A stretch of DNA of 64,000 nt, taken from Phenylobacterium sp. (GTDB taxonomy: Bacteria; Pseudomonadota; Alphaproteobacteria; Caulobacterales; Caulobacteraceae). A program made the position numbers and the translations under genes. The first letter of the stretch is position 1. Each line of letters begins with the position of its first letter. Positions 27,063 through 35,243 of the stretch are shown piece by piece. The notes beneath the pieces are model-generated. The model was not told the origin of the DNA. It ran no database searches and was given only the letters and a program-made list of their open reading frames with translations. The stretch lies in NCBI RefSeq assembly GCF_013822795.1, contig NZ_PNLB01000011.1, forward strand, positions 1-64,000, given 5' to 3'.

Positions 27063-27360
27063 GTCGCCGACATTTTTGACGGATGAGTCAAAATTTGCTT
27101 CGGGCAAAAATTTGGCCCGCTGCGGGGGATAATCGCAGCGGGCCTTATTTTGAGCAGTCGCTCTTATAGAGCGGGCGTTTCCTCCCCGAAACGCCGGAGA
27201 CTGTCGGACTTGGTGGCCGTCATGTCTCTCGCAGGACTGAGAAAACGGTAATTTCTGACCCGAGTCAATGCGCCGAAATCGAAGACCTAGGGATTTATCG
27301 ATCAGATTTACGCGAGTGAGACTTTTTCGGCGATTTGCGGGATTCTTTTTGACGGTATTG
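27063..27360. other. Hairpin-dense, AT-rich gap between convergent M13 peptidase and hisG
   Basis: No gene is supported. In 300 bp there are four inverted repeats: TTTTGAC/GTCAAAA (27074-27093); TTTGC/GCAAA with a UUCG-like loop (about 27094-27107); an 11-bp stem GGCCCGCTGCG/CGCAGCGGGCC (27114-27144) flanked by T-runs on both strands; and GGCGTTTC/GAAACGCC (27174-27195). A fifth, TTGAC/GTCAA (27349-27364), overlaps the hisG stop. Three GANTC sites are present. The composition is far less GC-rich than in the neighbours. Confidence 0.5.
27114..27150. terminator. Bidirectional intrinsic terminator
   Basis: An 11-bp perfect stem with a 9-nt loop. The plus strand reads TTATTTT after it and the minus strand reads AAATTTTTG, so it can stop transcription from either side, including read-through from hisG. 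Confidence 0.75.
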
Positions 27361-28311
27361 TCAATTACGCACTCGCCTGCGTAGTTCATCGCTCGGGGCA
27401 CAACCAACGTCATAGACGAAGTCGGGCCGCGAGGCCGTGACCGGTCCGATTCCAACCGCCGCCAGGGCCAACGACGCCTCGGCGACCTTGCCCGCCGGAA
27501 CGAGCAGGCCGTTGGGGCGGCGGCTAGCTCCGCCCGCGACCAACGCCTCGACCACCGCGCTCTCGCGCGGGTCGGACGGCCAGATCAGAGTGGCGCTGTC
27601 GTGGGCCGCGGCGCGGGCCTCGATCACCCGCAGCAGCCGCTCGGCGGCCGCAAGTTGATCTTGGCTCCAGGATGCTCGCAGCGAGGCCGTCAGCTGAGCC
27701 TGGCTCTTCAGGATCACCCCGTCGCCAAGGACTTTCAGGCCGTTGGCGACCAGCGTCGCGCCCGTGGTGGTGATGTCGACCACCAGCTCGGCGGAGCCGG
27801 CGGCCGGCGCGCCTTCGGTCGCCCCGCCGGACTCGGTGATCCGGTAGTCGGCGACGCCGTGCCGGGCGAAGAAGGCGCGGGTCTGGACCAGATACTTGGT
27901 CGCCACCCGCATCCGCCGGCCCGAGCGGGCGAGCAGATCGTGGCCCACCTCTTCCAGGTCGGCCATCGACTCGACGTCGATCCAGCTCTTGGGCACGGCG
28001 ACGACCAGGTCAGCGCGACCGAAGCCGAGCGCCCGCAGCAGCAGCACCCGGGCGTCGACGTCGCCGCCGCGCTCACGCAGCAGGTCCTCGCCGGTGATTC
28101 CCATGTGCACTTCGCCGAGGTCCAAGGCTTCGGCGATGTCGCCGGCCGAGAGCAGCCGCACCTGGATGCCGGGCACGCCCTTGAGCTCTGCCATGTAGCC
28201 GCGCGATCCGCCGGCCACGGACAGTTTCAGCCCGCAGTCGCCGAGCCAGGCCTCGACCTGCTCCTTCAGGCGCCCCTTGGAAGGGACGGCGAGAATAAGG
28301 GGTTCGCTCAC
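27361..28311 (-). CDS. hisG: ATP phosphoribosyltransferase HisG
   Basis: Catalyses the first step of histidine synthesis, joining ATP and PRPP. The 316-residue product has AVPSKGRLKEQ at the N-terminus, the segments MGITGEDLL and ELVVDITTTGATLVANGLK (PRPP-binding loop) and a C-terminal extension of about 100 residues. It begins with GTG in a GTGA overlap with the hisZ stop, so translation is coupled. Length exceeds the roughly 200-230 residues of typical HisZ-dependent enzymes, yet hisZ is present; the extension differs from a plain short form. Confidence 0.93.
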   Translation of the reverse strand: MSEPLILAVPSKGRLKEQVEAWLGDCGLKLSVAGGSRGYMAELKGVPGIQVRLLSAGDIAEALDLGEVHMGITGEDLLRERGGDVDARVLLLRALGFGRADLVVAVPKSWIDVESMADLEEVGHDLLARSGRRMRVATKYLVQTRAFFARHGVADYRITESGGATEGAPAAGSAELVVDITTTGATLVANGLKVLGDGVILKSQAQLTASLRASWSQDQLAAAERLLRVIEARAAAHDSATLIWPSDPRESAVVEALVAGGASRRPNGLLVPAGKVAEASLALAAVGIGPVTASRPDFVYDVGCAPSDELRRRVRN

Positions 28312-29441
28312 GACTCGCCTCCCGCCCAGGCCCGCCAGGGCCGGACCACGCATCCGACGGCCCGCGCGCCGGCCGTTCCGCCCAGCCGCGAGGGCAGGCT
28401 GTCATAGCGCCCGCCGACGGCGACGCTGCGCTCGGGGTCCAAGGCCGCCGAACGGATCTCGAAGGTCAGGCCGTCGTAGTAGTCGAAGGCGTGGCCGAGC
28501 GCGGTGGAGAAGCGCATCTGCGCCGACGGCACGCCGGCGGCGGCCAGCAGGTCCAGGCGCTCGCTCCAGGCCGCCAGCGGCGCGTCCAGCGCGCCGGCGC
28601 CGGCCACGGCGCGCACGGCCGCGAAGGCGCCCTGCGGCGCGTCTTCGATGGCCAGGAAGCGGCGAATGCGGTCGGCCTGGTCCGGGGTCAGGGCCGGGGC
28701 CTGGGCGGCCTGGGCCCGGCGGATCAGGCGCTGGGCGATCGCGGCGGGGCCGCGGCCGCCGACCGGATCGATCCCGGCCAGGGCCCAGACCTCTTCCAGC
28801 ACCGTGGCGGCGTCTGCTTCCGAAAGCCCCGAGAGCAGGCCGGCGAGCTTGCCGTCCTCGGCCGGGGCTGCGGCCACGCCGTCGGCGCGGGCCAGTTCGG
28901 CGGCCAGCAGCCGCGGGCGGGCCGCGACCCGCTTCACGCGGGCGGCCAGCGGGGCGGCCAGGCCCAAGGTGTCGACGAAGGCCGCGAAGAGCGCGATGTC
29001 GCCGAGCCACAGCGACAGGTCGCTGCGCCCGCCGGCCTGGGCCGAACGCCAGGCCAGGGCGGCGATCTGAGCGTCGGCCTGCACCACTGAGGCCTCGGCC
29101 CCGTCGAAGCTTTCCAGCCCGATCTGGCGGAACTCATCGGGGCGGCCCGGCTCGGGGGAGGCGCGGAAGGCCTTGCCCTCATAAAAATAGCGGCCGGAGG
29201 AACGGCCGCTTTCGAGGTGCTGGCGCACCACCGGGACAGTGAAGTCCGGACGCAGGCAGGTCTCCTGCCCGCCTTCCGACTGCACGACGAACAGCCGCGG
29301 GCGCATGGCCTCGCCGGCCAGTTCCAGCAGCAGGCCGAGCGGCTGCAGGATCGGCGCATCGACGACCTCGGCGGCCTGGTCCAGGAACGGCGCGCGGATC
29401 GCGGCCAGCGGCTCGGCGGGAACGGCGGGTTCGGCGCTCAC
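28308..29441 (-). CDS. hisZ: ATP phosphoribosyltransferase regulatory subunit HisZ
   Basis: A 377-residue paralogue of histidyl-tRNA synthetase that lacks tRNA charging and serves as the regulatory partner of HisG. It retains class II synthetase folds: RPDFTVPVVRQHLES, GRYFYEGKAFR (motif 2-like), ALGHAFDYYDGLTFEI and AVGGRYDSLPSRLGG, but no C-terminal anticodon-binding domain. The start is GTG inside the hisS stop (GTGA overlap), and its own stop overlaps hisG in the same way. The three genes therefore form one coupled unit, hisS-hisZ-hisG. Confidence 0.92.
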   Translation of the reverse strand: MSAEPAVPAEPLAAIRAPFLDQAAEVVDAPILQPLGLLLELAGEAMRPRLFVVQSEGGQETCLRPDFTVPVVRQHLESGRSSGRYFYEGKAFRASPEPGRPDEFRQIGLESFDGAEASVVQADAQIAALAWRSAQAGGRSDLSLWLGDIALFAAFVDTLGLAAPLAARVKRVAARPRLLAAELARADGVAAAPAEDGKLAGLLSGLSEADAATVLEEVWALAGIDPVGGRGPAAIAQRLIRRAQAAQAPALTPDQADRIRRFLAIEDAPQGAFAAVRAVAGAGALDAPLAAWSERLDLLAAAGVPSAQMRFSTALGHAFDYYDGLTFEIRSAALDPERSVAVGGRYDSLPSRLGGTAGARAVGCVVRPWRAWAGGES

Positions 29442-30907
29442 TGGCCGGCCTCGAGGATCTTGCGCACCGCTGCGACCAGTTCGGCGCGGTCGATGGTCTG
29501 CTGCCCCGGACGCTGCTCGCGCCACTCGGCGTTATCGGCGACGCCCGAGGACAGGACGCGGCCGAGGTCGAGGTCCTTGATGGTGACCTTGCCGGCGGCG
29601 ATCTCGTCGCCGCCCAGCATGATCGCGGCCGGCGCCATGCGGCGGTCGGCGTACTTCATCTGGGCCTTCATGCCGGCCGAGCCGAGATAGACCTCGGCCG
29701 GGATGCCGGCGGCGCGCAGTTCGCCGACCACCGAGAAGTAGTGGGCCATGTCGTCGGGGGTGAAGGCGATCACCACCACCGGGCCGCGGACGGCGTCGCC
29801 GAGGTCGCGGCCAGCGGCGCGCAGCGCCGAGACCAGGCGCGAGACGCCGAACGAGAAGCCGGTGGCCGGCACCTGCTCGCCGGTGAAGCGGGCGACGAGG
29901 TCGTCATAGCGGCCGCCGCCGCCGATCGAGCCGAAGCGGACGCCGCGGCCCTTTTCGTCCTTGGTCTTGAGCAGCAGTTCGGCCTCGAACACCGCGCCGG
30001 TGTAGTATTCCAGCCCACGCACGATCGAGGGATCGAAGGCGGCGCGCTCGACGCCGACGCCGAGGCTGGTCAGGGCCTTGTCGATCGCGGCGAGTTCGGC
30101 GAGGCCGGCGTCGCCCTCGGCCGAACCGCCGATGATGTTCGCGATTTGATCAAGCGTCTCCGCACGGCCGCTGAGGCCCGCGCCGACGAAGGCCAGCACC
30201 GCTTCGGCGCCGGCGGCGTTGAGGCCCGCGCCCTTGGTGAAGTCGCCGGACTCGTCCTTGCGGCCTTCGCCCAGCAGCAGCCGCACGCCTTCCGGACCCA
30301 GGCGGTCGAGCTTGTCGACGGCGCGCAGCACCGCCAGCTTCTGGACGTCGTTCTGGACGCCGGCCGTGGTCAGCAGGCCATTGAGGAGCTTGCGGTTGTT
30401 GATCTTGATGACCGCCGAGCCGGCCGGCAGGCCCGCGGCCTCCAGGCCCTCGACCGCCATGGCGATGATCTCGGCGTCAGCCTCGGGCCGGGCCGAGCCG
30501 ACGGTGTCGGCGTCGCACTGGATGAATTCGCGGAAGCGGCCGGGGCCGGGCTTCTCGTTGCGCCAGACCGGGCCGAACGCGTAGCGGCGGAACGGCTTGG
30601 GCAGGCCCTCCTTGGTCTCGGCCACAAACCGCGCCAGCGGCGCGGTCAGGTCGTAGCGCAGGGCCATCCACTGTTCGTCGTCGTCCTGCAGGGCGAAGAC
30701 GCCCTCGTTCGGACGGTCGGCGTCGGGCAGGAACTTGCCCAGGGCGTCGGCGTACTCGAAGGCCCCGGTGTCGAAGGCTTCGAAGCCATAGCGTTCATAG
30801 ACGGCGGAGACCTTGGCCAGGATCTGGCGCTCGGCGGCCAGATCACGGGCGCGGCGGTCGTTGAAACCGCGCGGGGCGCGGGCCTCGGGGCGGGGAGCGT
30901 CGGTCAT
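29438..30907 (-). CDS. hisS: Histidyl-tRNA synthetase
   Basis: A 489-residue class II synthetase that charges tRNA-His. Visible motifs: motif 1 region GVFALQDDDEQWMALRYDLT, motif 2 FRRYAFGPVWRNEKPGPGRFREF, the histidine-A sequence RGLEYYTGAVFE and motif 3 GFSFGVSRLV. The C-terminal anticodon domain follows (GPVVVIAFTPDD to the end). The N-terminus (PRGFNDRRARDL) and length fit the divergent alphaproteobacterial HisRS group, members of which recognise a tRNA-His lacking the usual extra G-1. It is the first gene of hisS-hisZ-hisG. A structured leader with a 19-codon ORF precedes it. Confidence 0.95.
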   Translation of the reverse strand: MTDAPRPEARAPRGFNDRRARDLAAERQILAKVSAVYERYGFEAFDTGAFEYADALGKFLPDADRPNEGVFALQDDDEQWMALRYDLTAPLARFVAETKEGLPKPFRRYAFGPVWRNEKPGPGRFREFIQCDADTVGSARPEADAEIIAMAVEGLEAAGLPAGSAVIKINNRKLLNGLLTTAGVQNDVQKLAVLRAVDKLDRLGPEGVRLLLGEGRKDESGDFTKGAGLNAAGAEAVLAFVGAGLSGRAETLDQIANIIGGSAEGDAGLAELAAIDKALTSLGVGVERAAFDPSIVRGLEYYTGAVFEAELLLKTKDEKGRGVRFGSIGGGGRYDDLVARFTGEQVPATGFSFGVSRLVSALRAAGRDLGDAVRGPVVVIAFTPDDMAHYFSVVGELRAAGIPAEVYLGSAGMKAQMKYADRRMAPAAIMLGGDEIAAGKVTIKDLDLGRVLSSGVADNAEWREQRPGQQTIDRAELVAAVRKILEAGQ

Positions 30908-30916
30908 GGCGCTCGC

Positions 30917-30976
30917 CTAGCGGGTCGCAGCGCGCGCGGCAAGGCGCGGCTGGGTTTGGGAAGCGGAGATGTCCAT
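30917..30976 (-). CDS. Putative 19-residue leader peptide upstream of hisS
   Basis: A short ORF, MDISASQTQPRLAARAATR, with AAGGA 8 nt before its ATG, ends in TAG nine bases before the hisS ATG and is in the same frame as hisS. Its Shine-Dalgarno pairs with TCCTT in the leader hairpin. It contains no histidine codons, so classical histidine attenuation is unlikely; it could instead couple translation to hisS. Whether it is made is unknown. Confidence 0.35.
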   Translation of the reverse strand: MDISASQTQPRLAARAATR

Positions 30977-31039
30977 TCGTCGGGTCCTTTGGAAGGAGAT
31001 GTTCGACGGATGGAGCTGGGATGCCCGGAGCCCCATCCG
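30973..31039 (-). promoter_or_regulatory. hisS leader with mutually exclusive stem-loops
   Basis: Read on the minus strand, the segment CCATCCG (31013-31007) can pair upstream with CGGATGG (31039-31033), extended to an 11-bp stem with AGCT/GGCT, or downstream with CGAATGG (30979-30973) in a 10-bp stem with one mismatch. The second structure encloses TCCTT/AAGGA and thereby buries the Shine-Dalgarno of the small leader ORF. This is the arrangement expected of a translational switch, though the signal is unknown. Confidence 0.4.
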
Positions 31040-31137
31040 CTGGTGCGGGTGGCTCGGGCGGGGGTCGCTTTTAGGCCATGCGATCCCAGGCCGATCCCGC
31101 GTGTGCGGTCGGATGGTGATGGCCGTGATGGTGCGAA

Positions 31138-31160
31138 ACCCGGGTCATTGCGACCCGGGT
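31138..31160 (-). terminator. Terminator of the arsR-AHSA1-GST operon
   Basis: A 9-bp perfect stem ACCCGGGTC/GACCCGGGT with a 5-nt loop lies 37 bp after the GST stop; the minus strand continues TTTCG. It separates this operon from hisS. Confidence 0.65.
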
Positions 31161-31196
31161 CTTAGACGCAATGTGTGAAGATAGCGAGTCGGAAGC

Positions 31197-31847
31197 TCAG
31201 GCCGGCTGCAGCTCGGCGAAGTCGCCCAGCTGGGCGGCCAGCGCCGTCTGGAAGGCCGGCCGCGCCTCGCACCTCGCCTGGTAGGCGGCCAGGTTCGGGA
31301 ACTTCGCCATCAGGTCGGTGTGGCGCAGGTTGCGCAGCACCGTGACCATCATCAGGTCGCCGACGGTGAAGCCGTCCGCCTCCAGATAGTCCTTGTCGCC
31401 GAGGTTGGCGGCCAGTTCGCCCAGCCGTTGCTCGACGAAGGCGACGAGGCCCGGACGCCGCAGGCGGGCCCACTCCTGGTCAGCGTTGAAGAGATCGAGC
31501 TCGGCCAGGTTCTGGATCGGCGGCTCGATCGAGTTGAGGGCGGCGAACAGCCAGGTGGTGGCGCGGGCCTGCCCCGCCGGGTCGGCCGGCACGAGACCAG
31601 GCGCGCGGGCGGCGATGTGCAGCACGATCGCCCCGCTCTCGAACAGCTCCAGCTCGCCGTCGCGATAGACGGGGACCTGACCGAACGGCTGCAAGGCGCG
31701 GTAGGCGGCGGTCTCGCGGTCATCGAAATCGATCAGCCGGGCGCGATAGGGCAGACCGGCCTCCTCGAGCGCCCAGCGGACGCGCAGGTCGCGGACCAGG
31801 CCGCGGGCGAAGGGCGGAACCCACTTGAAGGCGGAAACCTCGATCAT
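31197..31847 (-). CDS. Glutathione S-transferase family protein (arsR operon)
   Basis: A 216-residue GST-fold protein, the last gene of a three-gene operon. The N-terminal thioredoxin-like domain contains ALQPFGQVPVYRDGELELFESGAIVLHIA with cis-Pro (VPVY) and the ES pair for glutathione; the C-terminal domain contains ADGFTVGDLMMV. The start lies 2 bp after the AHSA1 stop, with AAGGAG inside that gene. GST, AHSA1 and ArsR genes recur together in proteobacteria, probably as a detoxification or stress module; the inducer is unknown. Confidence 0.87.
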   Translation of the reverse strand: MIEVSAFKWVPPFARGLVRDLRVRWALEEAGLPYRARLIDFDDRETAAYRALQPFGQVPVYRDGELELFESGAIVLHIAARAPGLVPADPAGQARATTWLFAALNSIEPPIQNLAELDLFNADQEWARLRRPGLVAFVEQRLGELAANLGDKDYLEADGFTVGDLMMVTVLRNLRHTDLMAKFPNLAAYQARCEARPAFQTALAAQLGDFAELQPA

Positions 31848-31849
31848 GA

Positions 31850-32320
31850 TCAGGACTCCTTGGCGAGGTAGACGGCCAGCTTGTCGAGCAGCGAACTCCA
31901 ACCGCCGATGTGGGAGTCGCGGGCCTCGACCGTGGCGAACGAAGTCTGGTGGAAGCGGAACAAGGTGCGGCCGCCGGCCAGCCGCCCAAAGGTGACGGTG
32001 ACGGTGTGGTCACGCACGTCCATCGCGCCGTCGGCCCAGCCGAAGCTCATGACGATGCGTTCGGCCGGCACGATTTCCTTGTAGGCGCCCTGCATCCAGT
32101 GGTCGGCGCCCTTGTCGTCGCGAATACAGGCGCGATAGGCGCCGCCGACGCGGAAGTCCTGCTCGAAGGTGGTGGTGACGAAGTCCTTCGGCCCCCACCA
32201 TCGCATCAGGTGCTCGGGCTTGGTCCAAACTTCGAAGACCAGCTCGGGCGGAGCTTCGAATACGCGCTCGATGAGCAGTTCGTCGTCCTGGAGGACGGCG
32301 GCGTTAGTCGTCGCGCTCAT
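31850..32320 (-). CDS. SRPBCC/AHSA1-family protein
   Basis: A 156-residue START-like domain protein. It has the AHSA1 pattern RVFEAPPELVFEVWTKPEHLMRWWGP near the N-terminus, then FRVGGAYRACIRDD, and a final helix GGWSSLLDKLAVYLA. The fold forms a hydrophobic pocket for a small ligand. The start overlaps the upstream arsR gene by 17 bp, so it is translationally coupled. In such operons this protein is thought to act with the ArsR repressor; ligand unknown. Confidence 0.88.
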   Translation of the reverse strand: MSATTNAAVLQDDELLIERVFEAPPELVFEVWTKPEHLMRWWGPKDFVTTTFEQDFRVGGAYRACIRDDKGADHWMQGAYKEIVPAERIVMSFGWADGAMDVRDHTVTVTFGRLAGGRTLFRFHQTSFATVEARDSHIGGWSSLLDKLAVYLAKES

Positions 32321-32666
32321 GATCCTTGGCCTCCTTGTTGGCCTGCAGTTCCGCAAGATAAGCGTCCATCCGCTCGAAGCTGCCGTCCCAGAACCGGCGG
32401 TAGTGCTCGATCCAGCCGGCGGCGTCCTTGAGCGGCCCCGCATTCAACTGACAGGGCCGCCATTGGGCTTCGCGCGTCCGTGAAACAAGGCCGGCCTGTT
32501 CGAGCACCTTCAGATGCCGGGAGACCGCCGGCAGGCTGATCTCGAACGGCTGGGCGAGATCAGAGACGGAGGCCTCGCCCAGGGCGAGGCGCGCCAGGAT
32601 CGCGCGCCGGGTCGGATCGGCCAGGGCCTGGAAGGTGGTGCTGAGCGGGTCGGGCGTCGTTTTCAT
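32304..32666 (-). CDS. ArsR/SmtB-family transcriptional repressor
   Basis: A 120-residue winged-helix repressor. The sequence LADPTRRAILARLALGEASV is the family N-terminus, and SLPAVSRHLKVLEQAGLVSR is the recognition helix and wing. It lacks the Cys motifs (CVC) of metal-sensing ArsR proteins, so it likely senses an organic ligand or its AHSA1 partner. It is the first gene of arsR-AHSA1-GST. Two abutting 16-bp palindromes end at the base before its start codon, strongly suggesting autorepression. Confidence 0.92.
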   Translation of the reverse strand: MKTTPDPLSTTFQALADPTRRAILARLALGEASVSDLAQPFEISLPAVSRHLKVLEQAGLVSRTREAQWRPCQLNAGPLKDAAGWIEHYRRFWDGSFERMDAYLAELQANKEAKDHERDD

Positions 32667-32698
32667 TTAACCTATAAGTTAATTAACCCATCAGTTAA
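32667..32698 (-). promoter_or_regulatory. Two abutting 16-bp operators of the arsR operon
   Basis: TTAAC-N6-GTTAA occurs twice in direct succession (32667-32682 and 32683-32698) with no gap. The first touches the arsR ATG at 32666, leaving no separate Shine-Dalgarno region beyond TATAGG inside the operator. Bound repressor would cover the promoter or translation start. Confidence 0.7.
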
Positions 32699-32743
32699 AT
32701 GCAAGGCCCGAGTCGATAGCTGCCGAAAGAGGTGTCGATCGAG

Positions 32744-33598
32744 CTAGCCCAGGGCGGGGGTGACGTACTCCATGCCGGCCAGCGCCGGGCTGGCGTCGGC
32801 GGCGTCGAAGCCGGCCATGATCCGCCCGAAGCGGCCCTGGACCAGGGCGCGCATATCGGGATGGGTGAAGATGTAGCGCTCGTCGGCCTGCACCGCTTCC
32901 AGCACCCGCTGGCCGACGCGTTCCGGATCGATGCCGCTGTCGACGAGCGAGCCGCCGGGCGTCGCGGCCGGCTCGGCGGGTCCGCCGTACTTGGCCTGAC
33001 GGGTGCGGCCGGACTGGTTGATCTTGGTCTTCACGAAGCCCGGGCAGAGCACGGCGACGTTGATGTTCTCAGGCGCCAGTTGACCGGCCCAACCCTCGGA
33101 CATGCCGACCACGGCGTACTTGGTGGCGGTGTAGGGCTCCATGCCCGGCACCGAGATCATCCCGGCCATCGAGGCGGTGTTGACGAAGCAGCCGCCCTCG
33201 CCGTGCGCGCGGACGTGCGGCAGGAAAGCCTCCATGCCGTAGACCACGCCCATCAGATTGACCGCGACGATCCAGTCCCAGTCGGCGGGCTTCACTTCGC
33301 CGATCGGACCGCCGGCGCCGACCCCGGCGTTGTTGCAGACCACATGCACCTTGCCGAAGGTCTCGACCGTCGCCTGGGCGGCGGCGACCACGGCGGCGCG
33401 GTCCCCGACGTCGCACAAGACGCTGGCGGTGCGGACCTGGCGGGCTTCGAGGTCTGCGACGGCCGCCTTCAGCGGCGCGTCTTCGATGTCGGCCAGCATG
33501 ACGTTCATGCCCGCCCCGCCGAAGGCGTGGGCCATGGCCAGGCCAAGGCCGCTGGCCCCGCCCGTGATGAACGCGGTTTTTCCGGTCAGGTCGCGCAT
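32744..33598 (-). CDS. Short-chain dehydrogenase/reductase
   Basis: A 284-residue classical SDR. It has the cofactor motif TGGASGLG (12-19), Asp after the second strand (MLADIED), which favours NAD(H), CNNAG (88-92), catalytic Ser143, and Tyr156-x3-Lys160 (YTATK). The substrate is not known; a longer C-terminal region (ALVQGRFGRIMAGFDAADAS) resembles SDRs acting on hydrophobic alcohols. The gene follows pgi by 28 bp on the same strand and is probably co-transcribed with it. Confidence 0.9.
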   Translation of the reverse strand: MRDLTGKTAFITGGASGLGLAMAHAFGGAGMNVMLADIEDAPLKAAVADLEARQVRTASVLCDVGDRAAVVAAAQATVETFGKVHVVCNNAGVGAGGPIGEVKPADWDWIVAVNLMGVVYGMEAFLPHVRAHGEGGCFVNTASMAGMISVPGMEPYTATKYAVVGMSEGWAGQLAPENINVAVLCPGFVKTKINQSGRTRQAKYGGPAEPAATPGGSLVDSGIDPERVGQRVLEAVQADERYIFTHPDMRALVQGRFGRIMAGFDAADASPALAGMEYVTPALG

Positions 33599-33626
33599 GT
33601 GGGCCTCCCCCTGTTGTTGTTCTGAC

Positions 33627-35243
33627 TTAGACCTTGAGCCGGCTCACCAGCCGCTCGGTCGACGGATCATGCGCGCCGCGCGGCCCGCCTTCCAGTTCGC
33701 CGAGGATGCGGGTCGCCAGCGTCTTGCCCAGCTCCACGCCCCACTGGTCGAAGCTGTTGATCCGCCAAAGCACGCCTTCGACGAAGGTCTTGTGCTCGTA
33801 GAGCGCGATCAGCGCGCCCAGCGCCTGGGGCGTCAGACGGTCCAGCAGGATGAAGCTGGACGGCCGGTTCCCGTGAAAAGTCTTCTGCGGGGCGAGAACG
33901 TCGATGGCGGCGGGGGCCATGCCCTGAACGGCCAACTCGGCGCGCACTTCGCTTTCCGGCTTGCCGACCATCAGCGCCTCGGCCTGGGCGATGGCGTTGG
34001 CCAGCAGCTTGGTCTGGTTGGACGGCTCGCCCTCGGTGGCCTGCGCCACGGCGACGATGTCCAGCGGGATGATGTCGGTTCCCTGGTGCATCAGCTGGAA
34101 GAAGGCGTGCTGGACGTTCGTGCCGGCGTCGCCGAACACCGCCGCAGCGGTGGCGCGGGGGACCGGCTTTCCGTCGACCCCGGCCTGCTTACCGTTGGAT
34201 TCCATCTCCAGCTGCTGGAGGAAGTTGGGCAGCAGCCGCAGGCGCTGGGCGTAGGGCACCACCGCGCGGATCGGGCGGTGGAGGCCGTTGCGGTTGAAGA
34301 TGTGAGCCAGGGCCAGCAGCACCGGGGCGTTGGCCGCCAGCGGCGCGCGGCGGAAGTGGTCGTCCATGGCGCGCGCACCGGCCAGCAGCTCCTCGAACGC
34401 CTCGGGACCGAGCGCGATCACGCAGGACAGCCCGACCGCCGACCACACCGAATAGCGGCCGCCGACCCAGTCGCGGAACCCGAAGATCTGGTCGGCCGGG
34501 ACGCCGAAGGCCTGGGCCACCGCGGGCGCCGCGGAGACGGCGAGCAGGTGCGCGTCGCCGGCCTGGCCGAGCGCGGCACGCAGCCAGGCGCGGGCGACGG
34601 TGGCGTTGGCGATGGTCTCCTGGGTGGTGAAGGTCTTGGAGACCACAACCACCAGGGTGCGGGCCGGGTCGAGGCCGTCGAGCGCCAGGGCCATGTCGGC
34701 CGGATCGACGTTGGCGGCGAAGCGCAGCTCGATCTGGGGCGCTAGCGGACGCAGCGCCTCCCAGACCAGGCGCGGGCCGAAGTCCGAGCCGCCGATGCCG
34801 ATATGGACGATGGCGCTGAACGCCTGGCCCGTCGCCCCGCGCTTGCCGCCCGAGCGGATGGCGTCGGCGATGGCGGCCATGGCGGCGCGCGTGGCGTCGA
34901 CCTCGGCCGAAACCGGCTCGCCCTTGGCTGCGAAGGCCGCGCCCTTCGGCGCGCGCAGGGCCATGTGCAGGGCGGCGCGGTCCTCGGAGGGATTGACCGC
35001 CTCGCCAGCGAACTGGCGATCGCGGGCGGCCTCGATCCCGCCGGCGCGGGCCAGGTCCAGGGCGGTCTCGAACTCGCCCAGCGACCAGGGCTGCTTCGAC
35101 AGGTCGAGCAGCAGCTCCGGCGCCTCGACGCTGAGCCGGTCCAGGCGGTCGGGCTCGGATTTGAACAGGTCGGCGATGCGACGCTCGCGGGCGTCCTGGG
35201 CGGCGGTTTCCAGCGTGGTCCAGGCGGCGGCGAGGTCGGTCAT
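33627..35243 (-). CDS. pgi: Glucose-6-phosphate isomerase
   Basis: A 538-residue enzyme interconverting glucose-6-phosphate and fructose-6-phosphate. The phosphate-binding loop VVVSKTFTTQETIANA, the signature DWVGGRYSVWSAVGLS and the conserved catalytic Glu/His regions (LQQLEMESNGKQ, LMHQGTDIIPLD) are intact, as is the C-terminal signature region (NSFDQWGVELGKTLA). Full length for the family. In Caulobacter-type bacteria that use the Entner-Doudoroff route it works mainly in gluconeogenesis and sugar-phosphate supply. Confidence 0.96.
   Translation of the reverse strand: MTDLAAAWTTLETAAQDARERRIADLFKSEPDRLDRLSVEAPELLLDLSKQPWSLGEFETALDLARAGGIEAARDRQFAGEAVNPSEDRAALHMALRAPKGAAFAAKGEPVSAEVDATRAAMAAIADAIRSGGKRGATGQAFSAIVHIGIGGSDFGPRLVWEALRPLAPQIELRFAANVDPADMALALDGLDPARTLVVVVSKTFTTQETIANATVARAWLRAALGQAGDAHLLAVSAAPAVAQAFGVPADQIFGFRDWVGGRYSVWSAVGLSCVIALGPEAFEELLAGARAMDDHFRRAPLAANAPVLLALAHIFNRNGLHRPIRAVVPYAQRLRLLPNFLQQLEMESNGKQAGVDGKPVPRATAAAVFGDAGTNVQHAFFQLMHQGTDIIPLDIVAVAQATEGEPSNQTKLLANAIAQAEALMVGKPESEVRAELAVQGMAPAAIDVLAPQKTFHGNRPSSFILLDRLTPQALGALIALYEHKTFVEGVLWRINSFDQWGVELGKTLATRILGELEGGPRGAHDPSTERLVSRLKV

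Noticed and set aside
30969..31178. A 69-codon plus-strand ORF upstream of hisS
   Set aside because: It has a Shine-Dalgarno-free start, odd composition (many Trp, Gly, Arg) and overlaps the hisS leader stems and the GST terminator.
32667..32698. CtrA binding site in the arsR promoter
   Set aside because: The TTAA pairs are 8 bp apart, not the 7 required, and the perfect dyad symmetry fits a repressor palindrome better.
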